Origin: Streptomyces luomodiensis
GTDB lineage: Bacteria; Actinomycetota; Actinomycetes; Streptomycetales; Streptomycetaceae
Direction: 5' to 3'
DNA: 64,000 bases
NCBI RefSeq assembly: GCF_031679605.1
Contig: NZ_CP117522.1
Coordinates: 558,001-622,000, forward strand
Shown here: positions 32,862-42,608 of the stretch, piece by piece
How the letters are laid out: each line of letters starts with the position of its first letter
Numbering within the stretch: the stretch's first letter is position 1
Notes under the pieces: generated by a model
Seen by the model: only the letters and a program-made list of their open reading frames with translations
The model's database searches: none
Told to the model about the DNA's origin: nothing
Made by a program: the position numbers and the translations under genes

Positions 32862-33881
32862 ATGAGGATCGTCATCACGGGCGCCTTCGGCTTCCTGGGC
32901 CGGCAGGTCACCGACGCCTTGCTCGGCACGCGGACGTTCCGTGGTGCGCCGGTCGACCGGCTGGTGCTCGCCGACCGCGTCGTGCCGTCCGGCGCGGCGG
33001 TGGCCGCCGACCCGCTCGTGGACATCGTGCGGGGCGACGTGGCCGACCGGCTCGGCGAGCTGTTCGCCGAGCCGGTGGATGTGCTGATCCACCTCGCCGC
33101 CGCGGTATCGGCCGCGTGCGAGGCCGACTTCGACCTCGGGATGAGCGCGAATGTGGACACCACGCGCGCACTGCTGGAGGCCGCGCGAGCCCAGTCGGCG
33201 GCGGGCGGGCCGATGCCCCGGGTGGTGTTCTCCAGCAGTGTCGCGGTCTACGGTGCCGACCCCGCGCTGCCGCTGCCGCCGGTCGTCAGCGAGTCGACCC
33301 TGCCCACGCCGCGGTCGAGCTACGGGACGCAGAAACTCGTCTGCGAGCAGCTGATCGCGGACTACACCCGCCGCGGTTTCCTCGACGGACGGGTCGCGCG
33401 CCTGATGACCGTGTCGGTACGGCCGGGCAAGCCGAACGCGGCCGCCTCCGGCTTCCTGTCCGGCATCATCCGCGAGCCGCTCGCCGGCTCCCCGGCGATC
33501 TGCCCGGTCCGCCCCGGCCTGAGGGTGGCCCTGGCCTCGCCGCGCCGCACCGTCGCGGGCATCCTGCGTGTCGCGGAGGTCGAGCGCGGCGCCGGGCCGG
33601 GCCGGCTCGACGGCGGGGTGCCGGTCAACCTCCCGGCGCTCACCGTCTCGGTCGCCGACATGCTGACCACACTGCGGCGGGTGGCCGGCGACGCCACCGC
33701 CGACCTGGTGACGATCGCCCCCGACCCGGACATCGAGGCCATCGTGGGCTCGTGGCCCGCCGACTTCGACAACGCACGCGCCGCGGCGCTCGGACTGGAC
33801 CGCGACCCGAGTTTCGAAGCGCTGGTGCGCGACTACCTCGAAGACCACGCCGACGCGGTCGGGGACGGTGCGCGCCCCTAG
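32862..33881 (+). CDS. NAD-dependent epimerase/dehydratase, D-erythronate dehydrogenase-like
   Basis: A 339-residue extended short-chain dehydrogenase. The NAD site is [11 protein letters not shown] (residues 6-16). The catalytic Ser and YxxxK are in [11 protein letters not shown] and [13 protein letters not shown]. The stretch [20 protein letters not shown] is typical of DenD, which oxidises D-erythronate to 2-oxo-tetronate. That would fit a locus for sugar-acid use next to galactarate genes, but the usual partners (a four-carbon acid kinase and decarboxylase) are absent here. It starts at an ATG behind GGAGCG. Confidence 0.82.
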   Translation: MRIVITGAFGFLGRQVTDALLGTRTFRGAPVDRLVLADRVVPSGAAVAADPLVDIVRGDVADRLGELFAEPVDVLIHLAAAVSAACEADFDLGMSANVDTTRALLEAARAQSAAGGPMPRVVFSSSVAVYGADPALPLPPVVSESTLPTPRSSYGTQKLVCEQLIADYTRRGFLDGRVARLMTVSVRPGKPNAAASGFLSGIIREPLAGSPAICPVRPGLRVALASPRRTVAGILRVAEVERGAGPGRLDGGVPVNLPALTVSVADMLTTLRRVAGDATADLVTIAPDPDIEAIVGSWPADFDNARAAALGLDRDPSFEALVRDYLEDHADAVGDGARP

Positions 33882-33948
33882 GGCGTTTCTCAGCCCGCTC
33901 TCATCATGTCCTCACCCTCCCATCACGCCCCGCCCTTACCGTCACGCC

Positions 33949-35439
33949 ATGTTTTTCACCTACCTCCGGCGCGAGTTGCGCCGCCGTAGAAAGGCGGCGC
34001 TCGTCGTCGCCTCGGGCCTGGCGCTCGGCATCGCACTCGTCATCGTCGTCACCTCCGTCTCCTCGGGCATGGAACGCGCGCAGGGCAAGGTGCTGGAGTC
34101 GCTGTACGGGCTGGGCACCGACATGACCGTCACCAAGGCCCGCGAGGCACCCTCCGGTGATGACCAGAACTCCCGTCCCCGCTTCCAGTTCGACGCGCGC
34201 GACAACGACGACGACGAGGAACAGAGCAGCGACCGGGTGATGGTGCAGGGCTTCCAGACCCTGTCCGCGTCGACCGTGACCAAGATCGGGCGGCAGGGCG
34301 GGGTCGCCGACGCGGTCGGCGGGCTGAGCCTCCAGGTCATGAAGGTCAGCGGCCAGTTCCAGCGGGGTGAGTTCAAGCAGGACCAGAGCGGCGGCGGCGC
34401 CCGGCAGGGCGGTCCCGGCGGCGGGGGCGGCCAGAACGGCCAGCCGCAGGGCGAGGTCCAGGGCGGCGGCGCCCAGTTCGACGTCAACTCCTTCTCCGTC
34501 TACGGGATCGACGTCACCCACCTCGACCTCGGCCCGCTGACCTCCTCCAAGATCACCAAGGGCAAGACCTTCACCAGCGCGCAGACCAACGCCAAGGTCG
34601 CGGTCGTCGACAGCGCGTACGCCAAGGAGAAGGAGCTGGCGGTGGGTGACGACGTCACCGTCTCCGGCACCAAGTTCGAGATCATCGGGATCGCGACGGC
34701 CGACAGCGGCTCGGCCGCCGCCAACGTCTACCTCCCGCTCAAGCAGGCGCAGACCCTGTCCGACGCCAAGGACAAGGTCACCACCGTCTACGTCAAGGCG
34801 TCGGACTCGCAGCGGATCGACAGCGTCAAGTCGGCCATCCAGAAGAACGTCTCCGGCACCACGGTCACCACCTCCGCCGACCTGGCCGACACCGTCTCCG
34901 GCTCCCTGTCCACCGCCTCCGACCTCGCGTCGAACGTCGGCAAGTGGCTGTCCATCGCGGTGCTGGCGGCCGCCTTCCTGGTCGCCGGGCTGCTCACCTC
35001 CTCCGCCGTCAGCCGCCGGGTGCGGGAGTTCGGCACGCTCAAGGCGCTGGGCTGGAAGAGCGGCCGGGTGACCCGTCAGGTCGTGGGCGAGGCCCTGGTG
35101 AACGGCCTGCTGGGCGGTGCGCTCGGGATCGCGCTCGGGCTCGCCGGCGCCTACGCGGTGACCGCGATCAGCCCCGGCCTCACCGCCCAGCTGGGCTCGT
35201 CCGGCGGCGGTCAGGGCATGGGCGGGCCGGGCGGCGGCGGACCCGGCGGGGGCATGGGCGGCGGGATGCGCCAGGCCGCGGCCAAGACCCTGGACGTGGC
35301 GCTCACCGCGCCGGTCAGCGCGGCCACCATCGTCCTCGCGGTGGGGCTGGCCGTGGCGGGCGGACTGGTGGCGGGGGGCTTCGGCGGCTGGCGCGCCTCC
35401 CGGCTGCGTCCGGCCGACGCGCTGCGCCGCGTCGAGTAG
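33949..35439 (+). CDS. MacB/FtsX-type ABC transporter permease with Gly-rich insertions
   Basis: The 496-residue protein has an N-terminal helix (about 17-40), a large extracellular domain, and three C-terminal helices (about 340-365, 380-430, 450-475). The order is that of FtsX/MacB permeases. The final motif RPADALRRVE is typical. The extracellular part holds an acidic run (DARDNDDDEEQSSD near 81-94) and a glycine/glutamine-rich stretch near 147-178. A second glycine/methionine-rich stretch lies near 417-443 between the last helices. These insertions are unlike standard family members and look disordered. It is followed by its ATPase gene after 60 bp. Confidence 0.88.
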   Translation: MFFTYLRRELRRRRKAALVVASGLALGIALVIVVTSVSSGMERAQGKVLESLYGLGTDMTVTKAREAPSGDDQNSRPRFQFDARDNDDDEEQSSDRVMVQGFQTLSASTVTKIGRQGGVADAVGGLSLQVMKVSGQFQRGEFKQDQSGGGARQGGPGGGGGQNGQPQGEVQGGGAQFDVNSFSVYGIDVTHLDLGPLTSSKITKGKTFTSAQTNAKVAVVDSAYAKEKELAVGDDVTVSGTKFEIIGIATADSGSAAANVYLPLKQAQTLSDAKDKVTTVYVKASDSQRIDSVKSAIQKNVSGTTVTTSADLADTVSGSLSTASDLASNVGKWLSIAVLAAAFLVAGLLTSSAVSRRVREFGTLKALGWKSGRVTRQVVGEALVNGLLGGALGIALGLAGAYAVTAISPGLTAQLGSSGGGQGMGGPGGGGPGGGMGGGMRQAAAKTLDVALTAPVSAATIVLAVGLAVAGGLVAGGFGGWRASRLRPADALRRVE

Positions 35440-35499
35440 CCGCGGTCCGCACCGCGGCAACACCCCTCCCCCGCCCGACACGAAGTCAAGGAGTCACCC

Positions 35500-36180
35500 A
35501 TGTACCAGCTCAGCGGCGTCATCAAGCGCTACCGGCGCGGCAAGGACACCGTCGACGCCCTCGCCGGCGTCGATCTGACCATCGAGGACGGCGGCCGTCT
35601 GGTGATCCAGGGCCCCACCGGCGGCGGCAAGTCCACCCTGCTCCAGATGCTCGGCGGCCTGGACCGCCCCACCTCGGGCACGGTCGAGTTCGACGGCGTC
35701 GACCTGGCCTCGCTGAGCGAGGCCAGGCTCACCAAGGTCAGATCCGAGAACATCGGTTTCGTCTTCCAGAGCTTCAACCTGATCCCCACGCTCACCGCGC
35801 AGGAGAACGTGGAGACCGCGCTCGTCCCGCTCGGCGTCAAGGCCGCCGCGCGGCGCGAACGGGCCGCCGAGGCGCTGACGTCGGTGGGGCTCGGCGAACG
35901 GCTGGGGCATCTGCCGGGCGAGATGTCCGGGGGCCAGCAGCAGCGCGTGGCGATCGCCCGCGCGCTGGTCAAGCGCCCCAAGGTCCTGCTCGCGGATGAG
36001 CCGACCGGCAACCTGGACGAGTCGATGCGCGACGAGATCATGACGCTGCTGGAGGGGCTGTGGGAGGAGCACGGCCTGACCTTCGTCATGGTCACCCACG
36101 ACAGCTCCATCGCCCGCCGGGCTCCGCGCCTGGCCACGATCGAGAAGGGCACGGTGCGGGTCACCGAGCGGGCGGCCTGA
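35500..36180 (+). CDS. ABC transporter ATP-binding protein (MacB/LolD type)
   Basis: A 226-residue ATPase. Walker A is GPTGGGKST near residue 39-47. The Q-loop is FVFQSFNLIPT, the signature MSGGQQQRVAIARAL near 143, Walker B VLLADEPTGNLDE, and the switch His is in VMVTHD. It powers the FtsX-type permease encoded upstream. Such pairs export peptides or lipoproteins, resist antimicrobials, or alter the cell surface by mechanotransmission. No membrane-fusion partner is encoded nearby. Confidence 0.95.
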   Translation: MYQLSGVIKRYRRGKDTVDALAGVDLTIEDGGRLVIQGPTGGGKSTLLQMLGGLDRPTSGTVEFDGVDLASLSEARLTKVRSENIGFVFQSFNLIPTLTAQENVETALVPLGVKAAARRERAAEALTSVGLGERLGHLPGEMSGGQQQRVAIARALVKRPKVLLADEPTGNLDESMRDEIMTLLEGLWEEHGLTFVMVTHDSSIARRAPRLATIEKGTVRVTERAA

Positions 36181-36202
36181 GCCGCCCGCCCGGCCCGGCA
36201 CA

Positions 36203-36241
36203 CCGGCCGGCGCCCCGCCCTCCCGGCGGGGCGCCGGCCGG
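36203..36241. terminator. Strong bidirectional terminator hairpin
   Basis: CCGGCCGGCGCCCCGCC (36203-36219) and GGCGGGGCGCCGGCCGG (36225-36241) are perfect 17-bp reverse complements with a 5-nt loop. The stem lies between the convergent ABC-ATPase and rhamnosidase genes and should end both transcripts. Confidence 0.85.
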
Positions 36242-36268
36242 GCAAGTCCGGTCCCGGGCCGTGACCGG

Positions 36269-39247
36269 TCAGCCGCCGGACACCACCGCCCGTCCGTAGG
36301 GCACCAGGCGGACCGGCCCGATCAGGCCGTACCGCTGCCGCTGCGCGGCGCCGAACTCCGCGGGGCGGACGGTCCGCAGCCGGTTCAGCAGCGTGGTGGC
36401 CACCTCGACCTCCAGGGTGTTCTCGCCGCGCCGCAGCAGATCCCCCACGTCCACCACGCCCGTCACCTGATCGACGGGGCCCACCGCGGTGCCGTTGACG
36501 GTGACCCGGCAGGTGTCGAAGACCTCCCCCAGCTCCAGCCGGGCGCCGGTGCCGGCTCCGGTCCAGCCGCGCCCCAGCCGCACGGTGGCGCGGTAGCGGC
36601 CGACGCCGGAGACGTCCTCCAGGCCGGGGATGTCCGGCCACGCCGCGAGGGCGTCGAGGCTCAGCCGGTGATCCACCGTGACATGGCGGTCGGGTGTGCG
36701 CCCCGGCCGCCAGTCCGCCACCCGCAGCGACCAGCGGTCCAGGGTGAGCGGCGCGGGCAACGCGCCGATGTGTGTGACGACCGTCCGGCCGTCGCTGAGC
36801 ACGGTCTCGCGGGCGCCGGGGCGGGCGTCCACCACTTCCAGGACGCCCTGGTCCGTGCGGCGCACGGACTCGGCGCCGGTGCTGACCGCGTGGACCGGCC
36901 CGGCGCCGCGCGCGAGCGCGACCAGGGTGGTGGCCCCGGGTGCGAGCGTGATCCGCAGCGTGATCCGGTCCCCCTCGCGGCGGTGGACGGCGATGGGCGC
37001 CACCGCACCGGTCCAGGCGTCGAGCGCGTACGGGGTGGCCTTCGCCCACGGCGCGACGATGGCGACCTCGTGGTCCACCGTCTCGGACGCCGAGCCGTTG
37101 GCGAAGAAGTGGTAGGCCACGTCCGGCGCCGACCGGTGGGAGTGCAGCAGCGGCGAGCGCGCCGCGTACGCCACCTCGGGCCGGATGTTCAAGGCCGCCA
37201 GGGCCGCCGGGATGTCGGGCCGGTCGGCGACGGCGCGCACCCCGGGGACGGCGAGCAGCCGGGTGATCAGCGCGCGCAGCCGCTCGTTGTCGCCGTCGTG
37301 CGGCAGTCCGGGCACATGCCCGTCCGACCAGTCCCCCACCACGATCATCGGCAGACCGTCCTCGGCCAGCTCGATCAGCCTGCGGGCCGTCGCCGGCTCC
37401 AGGGTGTGCTCACGCCCGATCATGACGTCGCCCTCGAGTACCAGGACCTGGTAGGCGGGCCCGTCGGGCGCCAGCCGTCCGTCCCGCACCACGGCGCCGG
37501 GCAGGCCGAGCGAGCGCGGGCCGAGGAAGGTGTGTGTCCAGCCCAGCGGCACTCCGTCGGAGGTGAACCAGGGCGCGCCGAGCCCGGAGCCCGCATAGCC
37601 CTTCTGACGCAGCACGGCCACGTCGACGCGGTGGGTGCCGGTCTGGAGCACGCCCTGGATCCGGCCGAGGTACCCGGCCACGTCGGGCACATGGCGCCAG
37701 GCCGGGGCGCGCGGCCCCCACGCCTCGCCGTAGCCGGGGCCGCCGTGGTACGGGGAGAAGGCGGCGAAGCCCGGCCAGGCGGCGCCGGGCGCGGTAGCGT
37801 AGCCGAAGCCGTGCAGCACCGCCTGGTTGACGCCCGCGCAGTACTGGGTGACCAGCTTGCGCAGCGTGGCGTCCCACGTGGTGGCGTAGGCGCCGCCCGC
37901 CGTGGCGCCCGCCTCGTTGGACAGTACGCGTCCGCCGCCGATGTCCCGGCCGCCGGCCAGACAGCGGAAGTCGTCGAGGTTCTTGAAGCCGAGCGACTCC
38001 CCTTCGGGGATGTCCAGGAGCGAGGCGCTGTGGATCGCGTCGGTCTCCAGTCCGTACGGCTGGACGCGCAGCACCAGGCCCAGCGAGTGGGCCCACGCGC
38101 GCAGCGGCAGCAGGTGGTGTTCCAGGTACAGGTCGGTGACGACCTGCATGTAGTCGCGGCGCACCGCCTTGTCGGTGGCGGCGTCGAAGGTGAAGACGTA
38201 CTTCTCGTCCTTCTCCACCACCGCCGCCAGATACGGCGGCAGCGCGTGGCCGATCCTGCGCTCGAACTCCCCGTCCAGTCCCGGGGTCCACAAGGTGGCG
38301 TCGGTCTCGATCTCCAGGGAGTCCTCGAAGAGCGCGCCCCCGGCCCGGCGCAGCAGTTCGCGGACCCGGCGGGTGAGGATGTGGCGCTCCCAGAAGTCGG
38401 TGACCGCGCGGGTGCCGGCGGCGCTGAAGTGGTCGACGACGTAGGCGAGCGGGGAGGTGTGGGCGGGTCCCTCGGGCCGCTGTCCGGAGCCGCGCTCCCA
38501 GTACGAGATCAGTGCCCACCGGCCGTCGTCGGGCGCGGTCCACCGGACGTTGCCGTCGCCGGCCCGCGGGGTCAGGTCGGTCACCGAGTCCCGGTCCAGC
38601 GGCAGCGGCACCTGGTCCGCCGTGGCGCCCTCCCGGATGCGGGCCGCCTGCACCCACAGCAGCCGACGGGCGGTCACGCCCTCGGCCGCGTCCACCACCG
38701 GCGGCGGCACCGGGCCCGCGTAGGAGCCCTGGAAGGTGGCCAGGCCGTGGGCGAGTTCCCGGGCCGCCGCGGCGTCGTCCGGGGTGAGCGTGGGGACGGC
38801 GGCGGGCCAGGCCGGGCCGATGGTCACATCGACGGTGAGGCCGCGCCGGTCGGCCTGGCGCAGCGCGCTCTCCAGGCCGGCGACCCAGGCGGCCGTCCCC
38901 CAGCCGTAGCGCTCGACGTCGATGGGCCGCGACGAACCGGCCAGGCTGTGGGTGACGGCGGCCACCTCCACCCCGCCGAATCCGGCGTCGGCGATCTGGT
39001 CGACCTCCCGGGCGAGCTCGGCCGGGTCCACCCGTCCGTCGGGCCACCACCAGCGGAACTTGGGCCGCACCGCGCGGTCCGGCGAGGCGAACGCGGCGGC
39101 GAAGCCGGGACGCGGGGCCGTGCCGGGCGCCGCGGTGGCGGGTGCCGCGGCCGCCGGGAGGAGCGCGGCCGCGCCGGCCGCCGCGCCCAGGCCCAGCAGC
39201 GTCCGGCGGCGCGGGCCGTCCGTGCTCATGTGGTGTGCGTCGGTCAT
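36269..39247 (-). CDS. Exported GH106-type alpha-L-rhamnosidase-like glycosidase
   Basis: A 992-residue protein with a twin-arginine signal (PRRRTLLGLGAAAGAAALLP). The mature start FRWWWPDGRVDPAELAREVD and then DAGFGGVEVAAVTH is the hallmark opening of GH106 barrels. A long alpha/beta barrel runs to about 700, followed by beta domains including a galactose-binding-like end (LELGEVFDTCRVTVNGTAVG). GH106 enzymes release L-rhamnose from pectic chains such as rhamnogalacturonan. The start at 39247 overlaps the GH78 stop by 4 bp (ATGA). A much longer open frame continues upstream but is antisense-like read-through of GH78. It is the last gene of the four-glycosidase operon. Confidence 0.85.
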   Translation of the reverse strand: MTDAHHMSTDGPRRRTLLGLGAAAGAAALLPAAAAPATAAPGTAPRPGFAAAFASPDRAVRPKFRWWWPDGRVDPAELAREVDQIADAGFGGVEVAAVTHSLAGSSRPIDVERYGWGTAAWVAGLESALRQADRRGLTVDVTIGPAWPAAVPTLTPDDAAAARELAHGLATFQGSYAGPVPPPVVDAAEGVTARRLLWVQAARIREGATADQVPLPLDRDSVTDLTPRAGDGNVRWTAPDDGRWALISYWERGSGQRPEGPAHTSPLAYVVDHFSAAGTRAVTDFWERHILTRRVRELLRRAGGALFEDSLEIETDATLWTPGLDGEFERRIGHALPPYLAAVVEKDEKYVFTFDAATDKAVRRDYMQVVTDLYLEHHLLPLRAWAHSLGLVLRVQPYGLETDAIHSASLLDIPEGESLGFKNLDDFRCLAGGRDIGGGRVLSNEAGATAGGAYATTWDATLRKLVTQYCAGVNQAVLHGFGYATAPGAAWPGFAAFSPYHGGPGYGEAWGPRAPAWRHVPDVAGYLGRIQGVLQTGTHRVDVAVLRQKGYAGSGLGAPWFTSDGVPLGWTHTFLGPRSLGLPGAVVRDGRLAPDGPAYQVLVLEGDVMIGREHTLEPATARRLIELAEDGLPMIVVGDWSDGHVPGLPHDGDNERLRALITRLLAVPGVRAVADRPDIPAALAALNIRPEVAYAARSPLLHSHRSAPDVAYHFFANGSASETVDHEVAIVAPWAKATPYALDAWTGAVAPIAVHRREGDRITLRITLAPGATTLVALARGAGPVHAVSTGAESVRRTDQGVLEVVDARPGARETVLSDGRTVVTHIGALPAPLTLDRWSLRVADWRPGRTPDRHVTVDHRLSLDALAAWPDIPGLEDVSGVGRYRATVRLGRGWTGAGTGARLELGEVFDTCRVTVNGTAVGPVDQVTGVVDVGDLLRRGENTLEVEVATTLLNRLRTVRPAEFGAAQRQRYGLIGPVRLVPYGRAVVSGG

Positions 39248-42200
39248 GCGTCGCTCCCGGTCCGCGGCTGGTAGTGGGAGGTGAAGGTCCAGGTCCCGGA
39301 TCCGACCGCGTATACCCGCGCGCCGTCCTCGGTGCGCAGCGGGCGGGCCTCGTCCGGCGCCCGCACCGCGCCGGAGGTGACGGGCACCCGCACCTCGGCG
39401 GTGGTCCCGGCGGGCACCGTCACGGTCAGCCGGTACGCGGAGCCGTCGCGCCGCCAGGTGCTGCGGGCGGGGCCGTACGGCGTGGTGTACGAGGCGGCCG
39501 CCGAGGTCAGGTCGCCGACGACGGCGGGCGCGAAGAGCAGTTCGCGGTAGCCGATCGAGTCGTCGGTCTGCTGGATCCCGGCGAGGGAGCCGGTGAACCA
39601 GGAGTCGATGGCGCCGAGCATGAAGTGGTTCTGGGACTGGCCGGAGCCGCCGTCCCAGCTCTCGCCGAGCGTGGTGTTGCCGTGCTCGACCTGGTAGCCG
39701 TAGCTGGGGCTGTCGGTGCGGGTGGCGATCTGGTAGATCACGTCGTCGCGTCCGGCCGCGGACAGCACGCGGAAGGCGGCGGGCAGGGAGATCTCGCCGA
39801 GCAGGAGGTGATGACCCGCCTGTTCGACACCGCGTACGAAGTGGTCGAGCAGCCGCTGCCGCTGGCCGTCGGGCACGGCTCCCATGTCCAGCGCGAGCGC
39901 CTCGGCCCCGTGTCCGCCGCCGCCGAAGGTGCCGGTCGTGGCGTCGTAGTAGGTGGCGGACAGGGCGGCTACGGAGGCGTCGGCGCGCTCCCGGTACGCG
40001 GCGGCGTCCGTGCGCTCGCCGAGCACGCCCGCGATCCGGCTGAGCGTGTCGGTGACCCGCCAGTAGCCGTAGGTGCCCGCGACGGCACGCGGGAAGGTGC
40101 GGTCGGGGGTGAACCAGTCGCCCAGGCCGTAGTCGAGGATGCCGTCGGTGACCTGCCGCTGAAGGAAGGCCGCGTACTCCTTCATCTTCGGGTAGTAGGC
40201 GCGCAGCGTCTCGGTGTCGCCGTAGGTGGTGTAGAGCTGCCAGGGGACGAGGACGAACGCGCCGCCCCAGTTGGCGTCGTTGCGGTAGGCCCCCGGCAGC
40301 TGGGTGTACTCCGGCACGGTGCTGGGGATCAGGCCGTCCGTGGTCTGTGCGTCGGCCATGTCCCGTACGATCTTGCGCAGCTGGGACCGCATGTCGTAGT
40401 TGGCGGCCAGGGCGGGGAAGACCAGCTGGTCCTGTTCCAGCCAGCCGAGTTTCTCCCGGCTGGGGCAGTCGGTGAGCACGCTCATCATGTTGCTCTCGAT
40501 GGCGCGCCGGATGAGCCCGTGGATGCCGTCCAGGAGCTCGTTGGAGCTGGTGAACTCCCCGGCCGGGGCGTTGTCGGTGCGCAAGCCCAGGCCGCGCACC
40601 GACACCTCGGCGCCGGCCGGCAGCCCCTTCAGCTCCAGATAGCGGAAGCCGTGGTAGCTGAACCGCGGATGCCAGGTCCGGGCGGAGCCGCCGCCGGTGG
40701 TGTAGCTGTCCCACAGCGGCGCGCCGACGTTGCTGATGGACTGGTTGGCGTGGCCGTCCTTGAGGCTTTCCGCGGGGTAGACGCGCACGGTGGTGCCCTG
40801 GGGCGCGCGCACGGTGAGCTCGGGCCAGCCGGCGATGTTGCGCCCGAGGTCGAACATCCGGCTGCCCTGCGGGGAGTTCGCGACCTCGGTGCCCTTCAGG
40901 GTCTCGGTCACCCGGATGGGCTCGGTCTCACGGGCGCTGATCCGCGCCGGGGCCGCTGGGGTGCCGGGCGCGGCGACGGCGGTGGCGGCCCGCCAGCCGG
41001 CGCGGTCCCCGCCGGGCCGGTCCCAGCCCGGGATCTCCCGGCGGGCGTCGTAGTCCTCTCCCCCGTACCAGTTGGAGGAGGTGGTGGGGCCCAGTGTGGT
41101 GCGCCAGTCGGGGCCGCTGACGATGCGCCGGACGGTGCCGTCGGCGAGGGTGATCTCCAGCTGGGCGAGCAGCTTGGGGTCGCTGAGGTTGCCGTAGAGC
41201 TTGCGGTACCGGTCGGCGGTGCTCACCACGTTGGCCATACCGTTGCCCAGTGCCACGCCGAGGGTGTTGGCGCCGCGCCGCAGCCGCTTCGTCACGTCGT
41301 AGGTGGCGTACTGCACGCGGTCGGCGAAGTCGGTGTTGGCGGGCTCCAGTACGGCGTCGCCCACGGGGCGGCCGTTGATCCGGGCGTCGTAGATCCCGAG
41401 GCCGGTGAGGTAGAGGCGGGCGGAGCGGATGCCTTGCGGAAGGCTGAAGTCCTTGGCGAACAGGGGGAGTCCGGCCGGGAGGTACGGCTCCGGCGGGGTC
41501 TGCCCGGTGGCGCGGGCGGCCTCGGTGAACGGGCCGGTGGCCTCGCCGGAGGTGGAGACGGTGTAGTCGACGGGGAAGCCCGGCACCCGGCCGTCGTCGG
41601 TCAGGACGTCGGCGCGCGGATAGAGCAGCACCCGGTCGAAGTGGGCGGTCCGCTTCAGGTCCAGGGTGAGGGTGATCGGCGTGGCGGAGACATCGGCGTC
41701 CGGATGCGGCTCGCTCGCGTACCCGGCGGCGGTCTGCGCACCGCTGTTGGTGAGCCCGTCCACGGCGAGGGCCGGCTCCCAGACCTTGCGGACGGTGTCG
41801 CTCTCGGAGGCGGTGACCGTCGCCCCCTTGGCGAGGTCGGGGCCGTCGGGGTCGGCGGAGTCGCGCACCTCGATCTCGGCCAGTTGCAGCCGCCGGGTCA
41901 GGGCCGGGAAGTCGTCCTCGGCGAGCGGCAGTCCGAGCCGGGTGACGTCCAGCCGCACATAGCGGGCGGTGGTGGGCGGCAGCTCGACGGCCACGGGGGT
42001 GACCGTGCGGCCGCTCAGCTTCCAGTCCAGATGGCCGATCCACTGGGCGGACCAGTCCTTCGGCGAGGTCAGCCCGGTCTCGAAGACGGACGGCGCGCTC
42101 CAGCCGGAGGCCCGGCCCGCGCCGCCACCGGCCCACACCTTGACCCGCCAGTACACGCGGGTGCGCGGACCGAGCCGGTCGCCCGCATAGGTGGTGCGCG

Positions 42201-42534
42201 GCGCGGCGGAGCCGACCTTGCCCGAGTCCCACAGGTCGGGGCGGCCCGCGTCCAGCCGGGCCGCACTGGTGGCGGCCTGGACCCGGTAGGCGCGCTGCAC
42301 GGTGTCCCGGCCGGGGACGGACGGCCGCCAGCTGAGCTCGGGCGTGGTGTCGTCGATGCCGAGGGCCTCTTCGAGGGCCTGGGTGCGCAGCGCGGTGGGG
42401 CGGCCGGTGGTGCTCGCCTCGGCGGGGGCCGCCGAGGGCACCGTGGTGGCCAGGGCGGCGAGGGCCGCGAGAGCGGTGGTGGCGCACCGGGCGAGACGTC
42501 GGCGGCGCGCGGGTGGCCGCGGGGGTCGGTCCAT
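39244..42534 (-). CDS. Exported GH78 alpha-L-rhamnosidase
   Basis: A 1096-residue protein with a signal peptide (RRRRLARCATTALAALAALA). The domain order is that of large GH78 enzymes: an N-terminal Fn3-like region, a galactose-binding insert near 180-300, beta sandwiches, and an alpha/alpha-barrel at about 630-980. The catalytic acid Glu is in DCPSREKLGWLEQDQ, and a second Glu in NTTLGESWDGGSG; these are the usual catalytic positions. It removes terminal rhamnose from glycosides and pectin side chains. It is coupled to the GH106 gene downstream. The gap from the GH106-like gene upstream is 74 bp. Confidence 0.93.
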   Translation of the reverse strand: MDRPPRPPARRRRLARCATTALAALAALATTVPSAAPAEASTTGRPTALRTQALEEALGIDDTTPELSWRPSVPGRDTVQRAYRVQAATSAARLDAGRPDLWDSGKVGSAAPRTTYAGDRLGPRTRVYWRVKVWAGGGAGRASGWSAPSVFETGLTSPKDWSAQWIGHLDWKLSGRTVTPVAVELPPTTARYVRLDVTRLGLPLAEDDFPALTRRLQLAEIEVRDSADPDGPDLAKGATVTASESDTVRKVWEPALAVDGLTNSGAQTAAGYASEPHPDADVSATPITLTLDLKRTAHFDRVLLYPRADVLTDDGRVPGFPVDYTVSTSGEATGPFTEAARATGQTPPEPYLPAGLPLFAKDFSLPQGIRSARLYLTGLGIYDARINGRPVGDAVLEPANTDFADRVQYATYDVTKRLRRGANTLGVALGNGMANVVSTADRYRKLYGNLSDPKLLAQLEITLADGTVRRIVSGPDWRTTLGPTTSSNWYGGEDYDARREIPGWDRPGGDRAGWRAATAVAAPGTPAAPARISARETEPIRVTETLKGTEVANSPQGSRMFDLGRNIAGWPELTVRAPQGTTVRVYPAESLKDGHANQSISNVGAPLWDSYTTGGGSARTWHPRFSYHGFRYLELKGLPAGAEVSVRGLGLRTDNAPAGEFTSSNELLDGIHGLIRRAIESNMMSVLTDCPSREKLGWLEQDQLVFPALAANYDMRSQLRKIVRDMADAQTTDGLIPSTVPEYTQLPGAYRNDANWGGAFVLVPWQLYTTYGDTETLRAYYPKMKEYAAFLQRQVTDGILDYGLGDWFTPDRTFPRAVAGTYGYWRVTDTLSRIAGVLGERTDAAAYRERADASVAALSATYYDATTGTFGGGGHGAEALALDMGAVPDGQRQRLLDHFVRGVEQAGHHLLLGEISLPAAFRVLSAAGRDDVIYQIATRTDSPSYGYQVEHGNTTLGESWDGGSGQSQNHFMLGAIDSWFTGSLAGIQQTDDSIGYRELLFAPAVVGDLTSAAASYTTPYGPARSTWRRDGSAYRLTVTVPAGTTAEVRVPVTSGAVRAPDEARPLRTEDGARVYAVGSGTWTFTSHYQPRTGSDA

Positions 42535-42608
42535 GGGGGCTCTCCGTGGGTGTCGTGCGGCCGTAAAGGGCCGGGGACGTCAGACGGGCGACAGGCGGTG
42601 GGCGCGGG

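Noticed and set aside
36269..40714. One continuous minus-strand open frame of about 1480 codons
   Set aside because: Only the part from 39247 down is the GH106-like gene. The upstream part is an out-of-frame reading of the GH78 gene with no family content. The signal peptide and the ATGA overlap fix the start.
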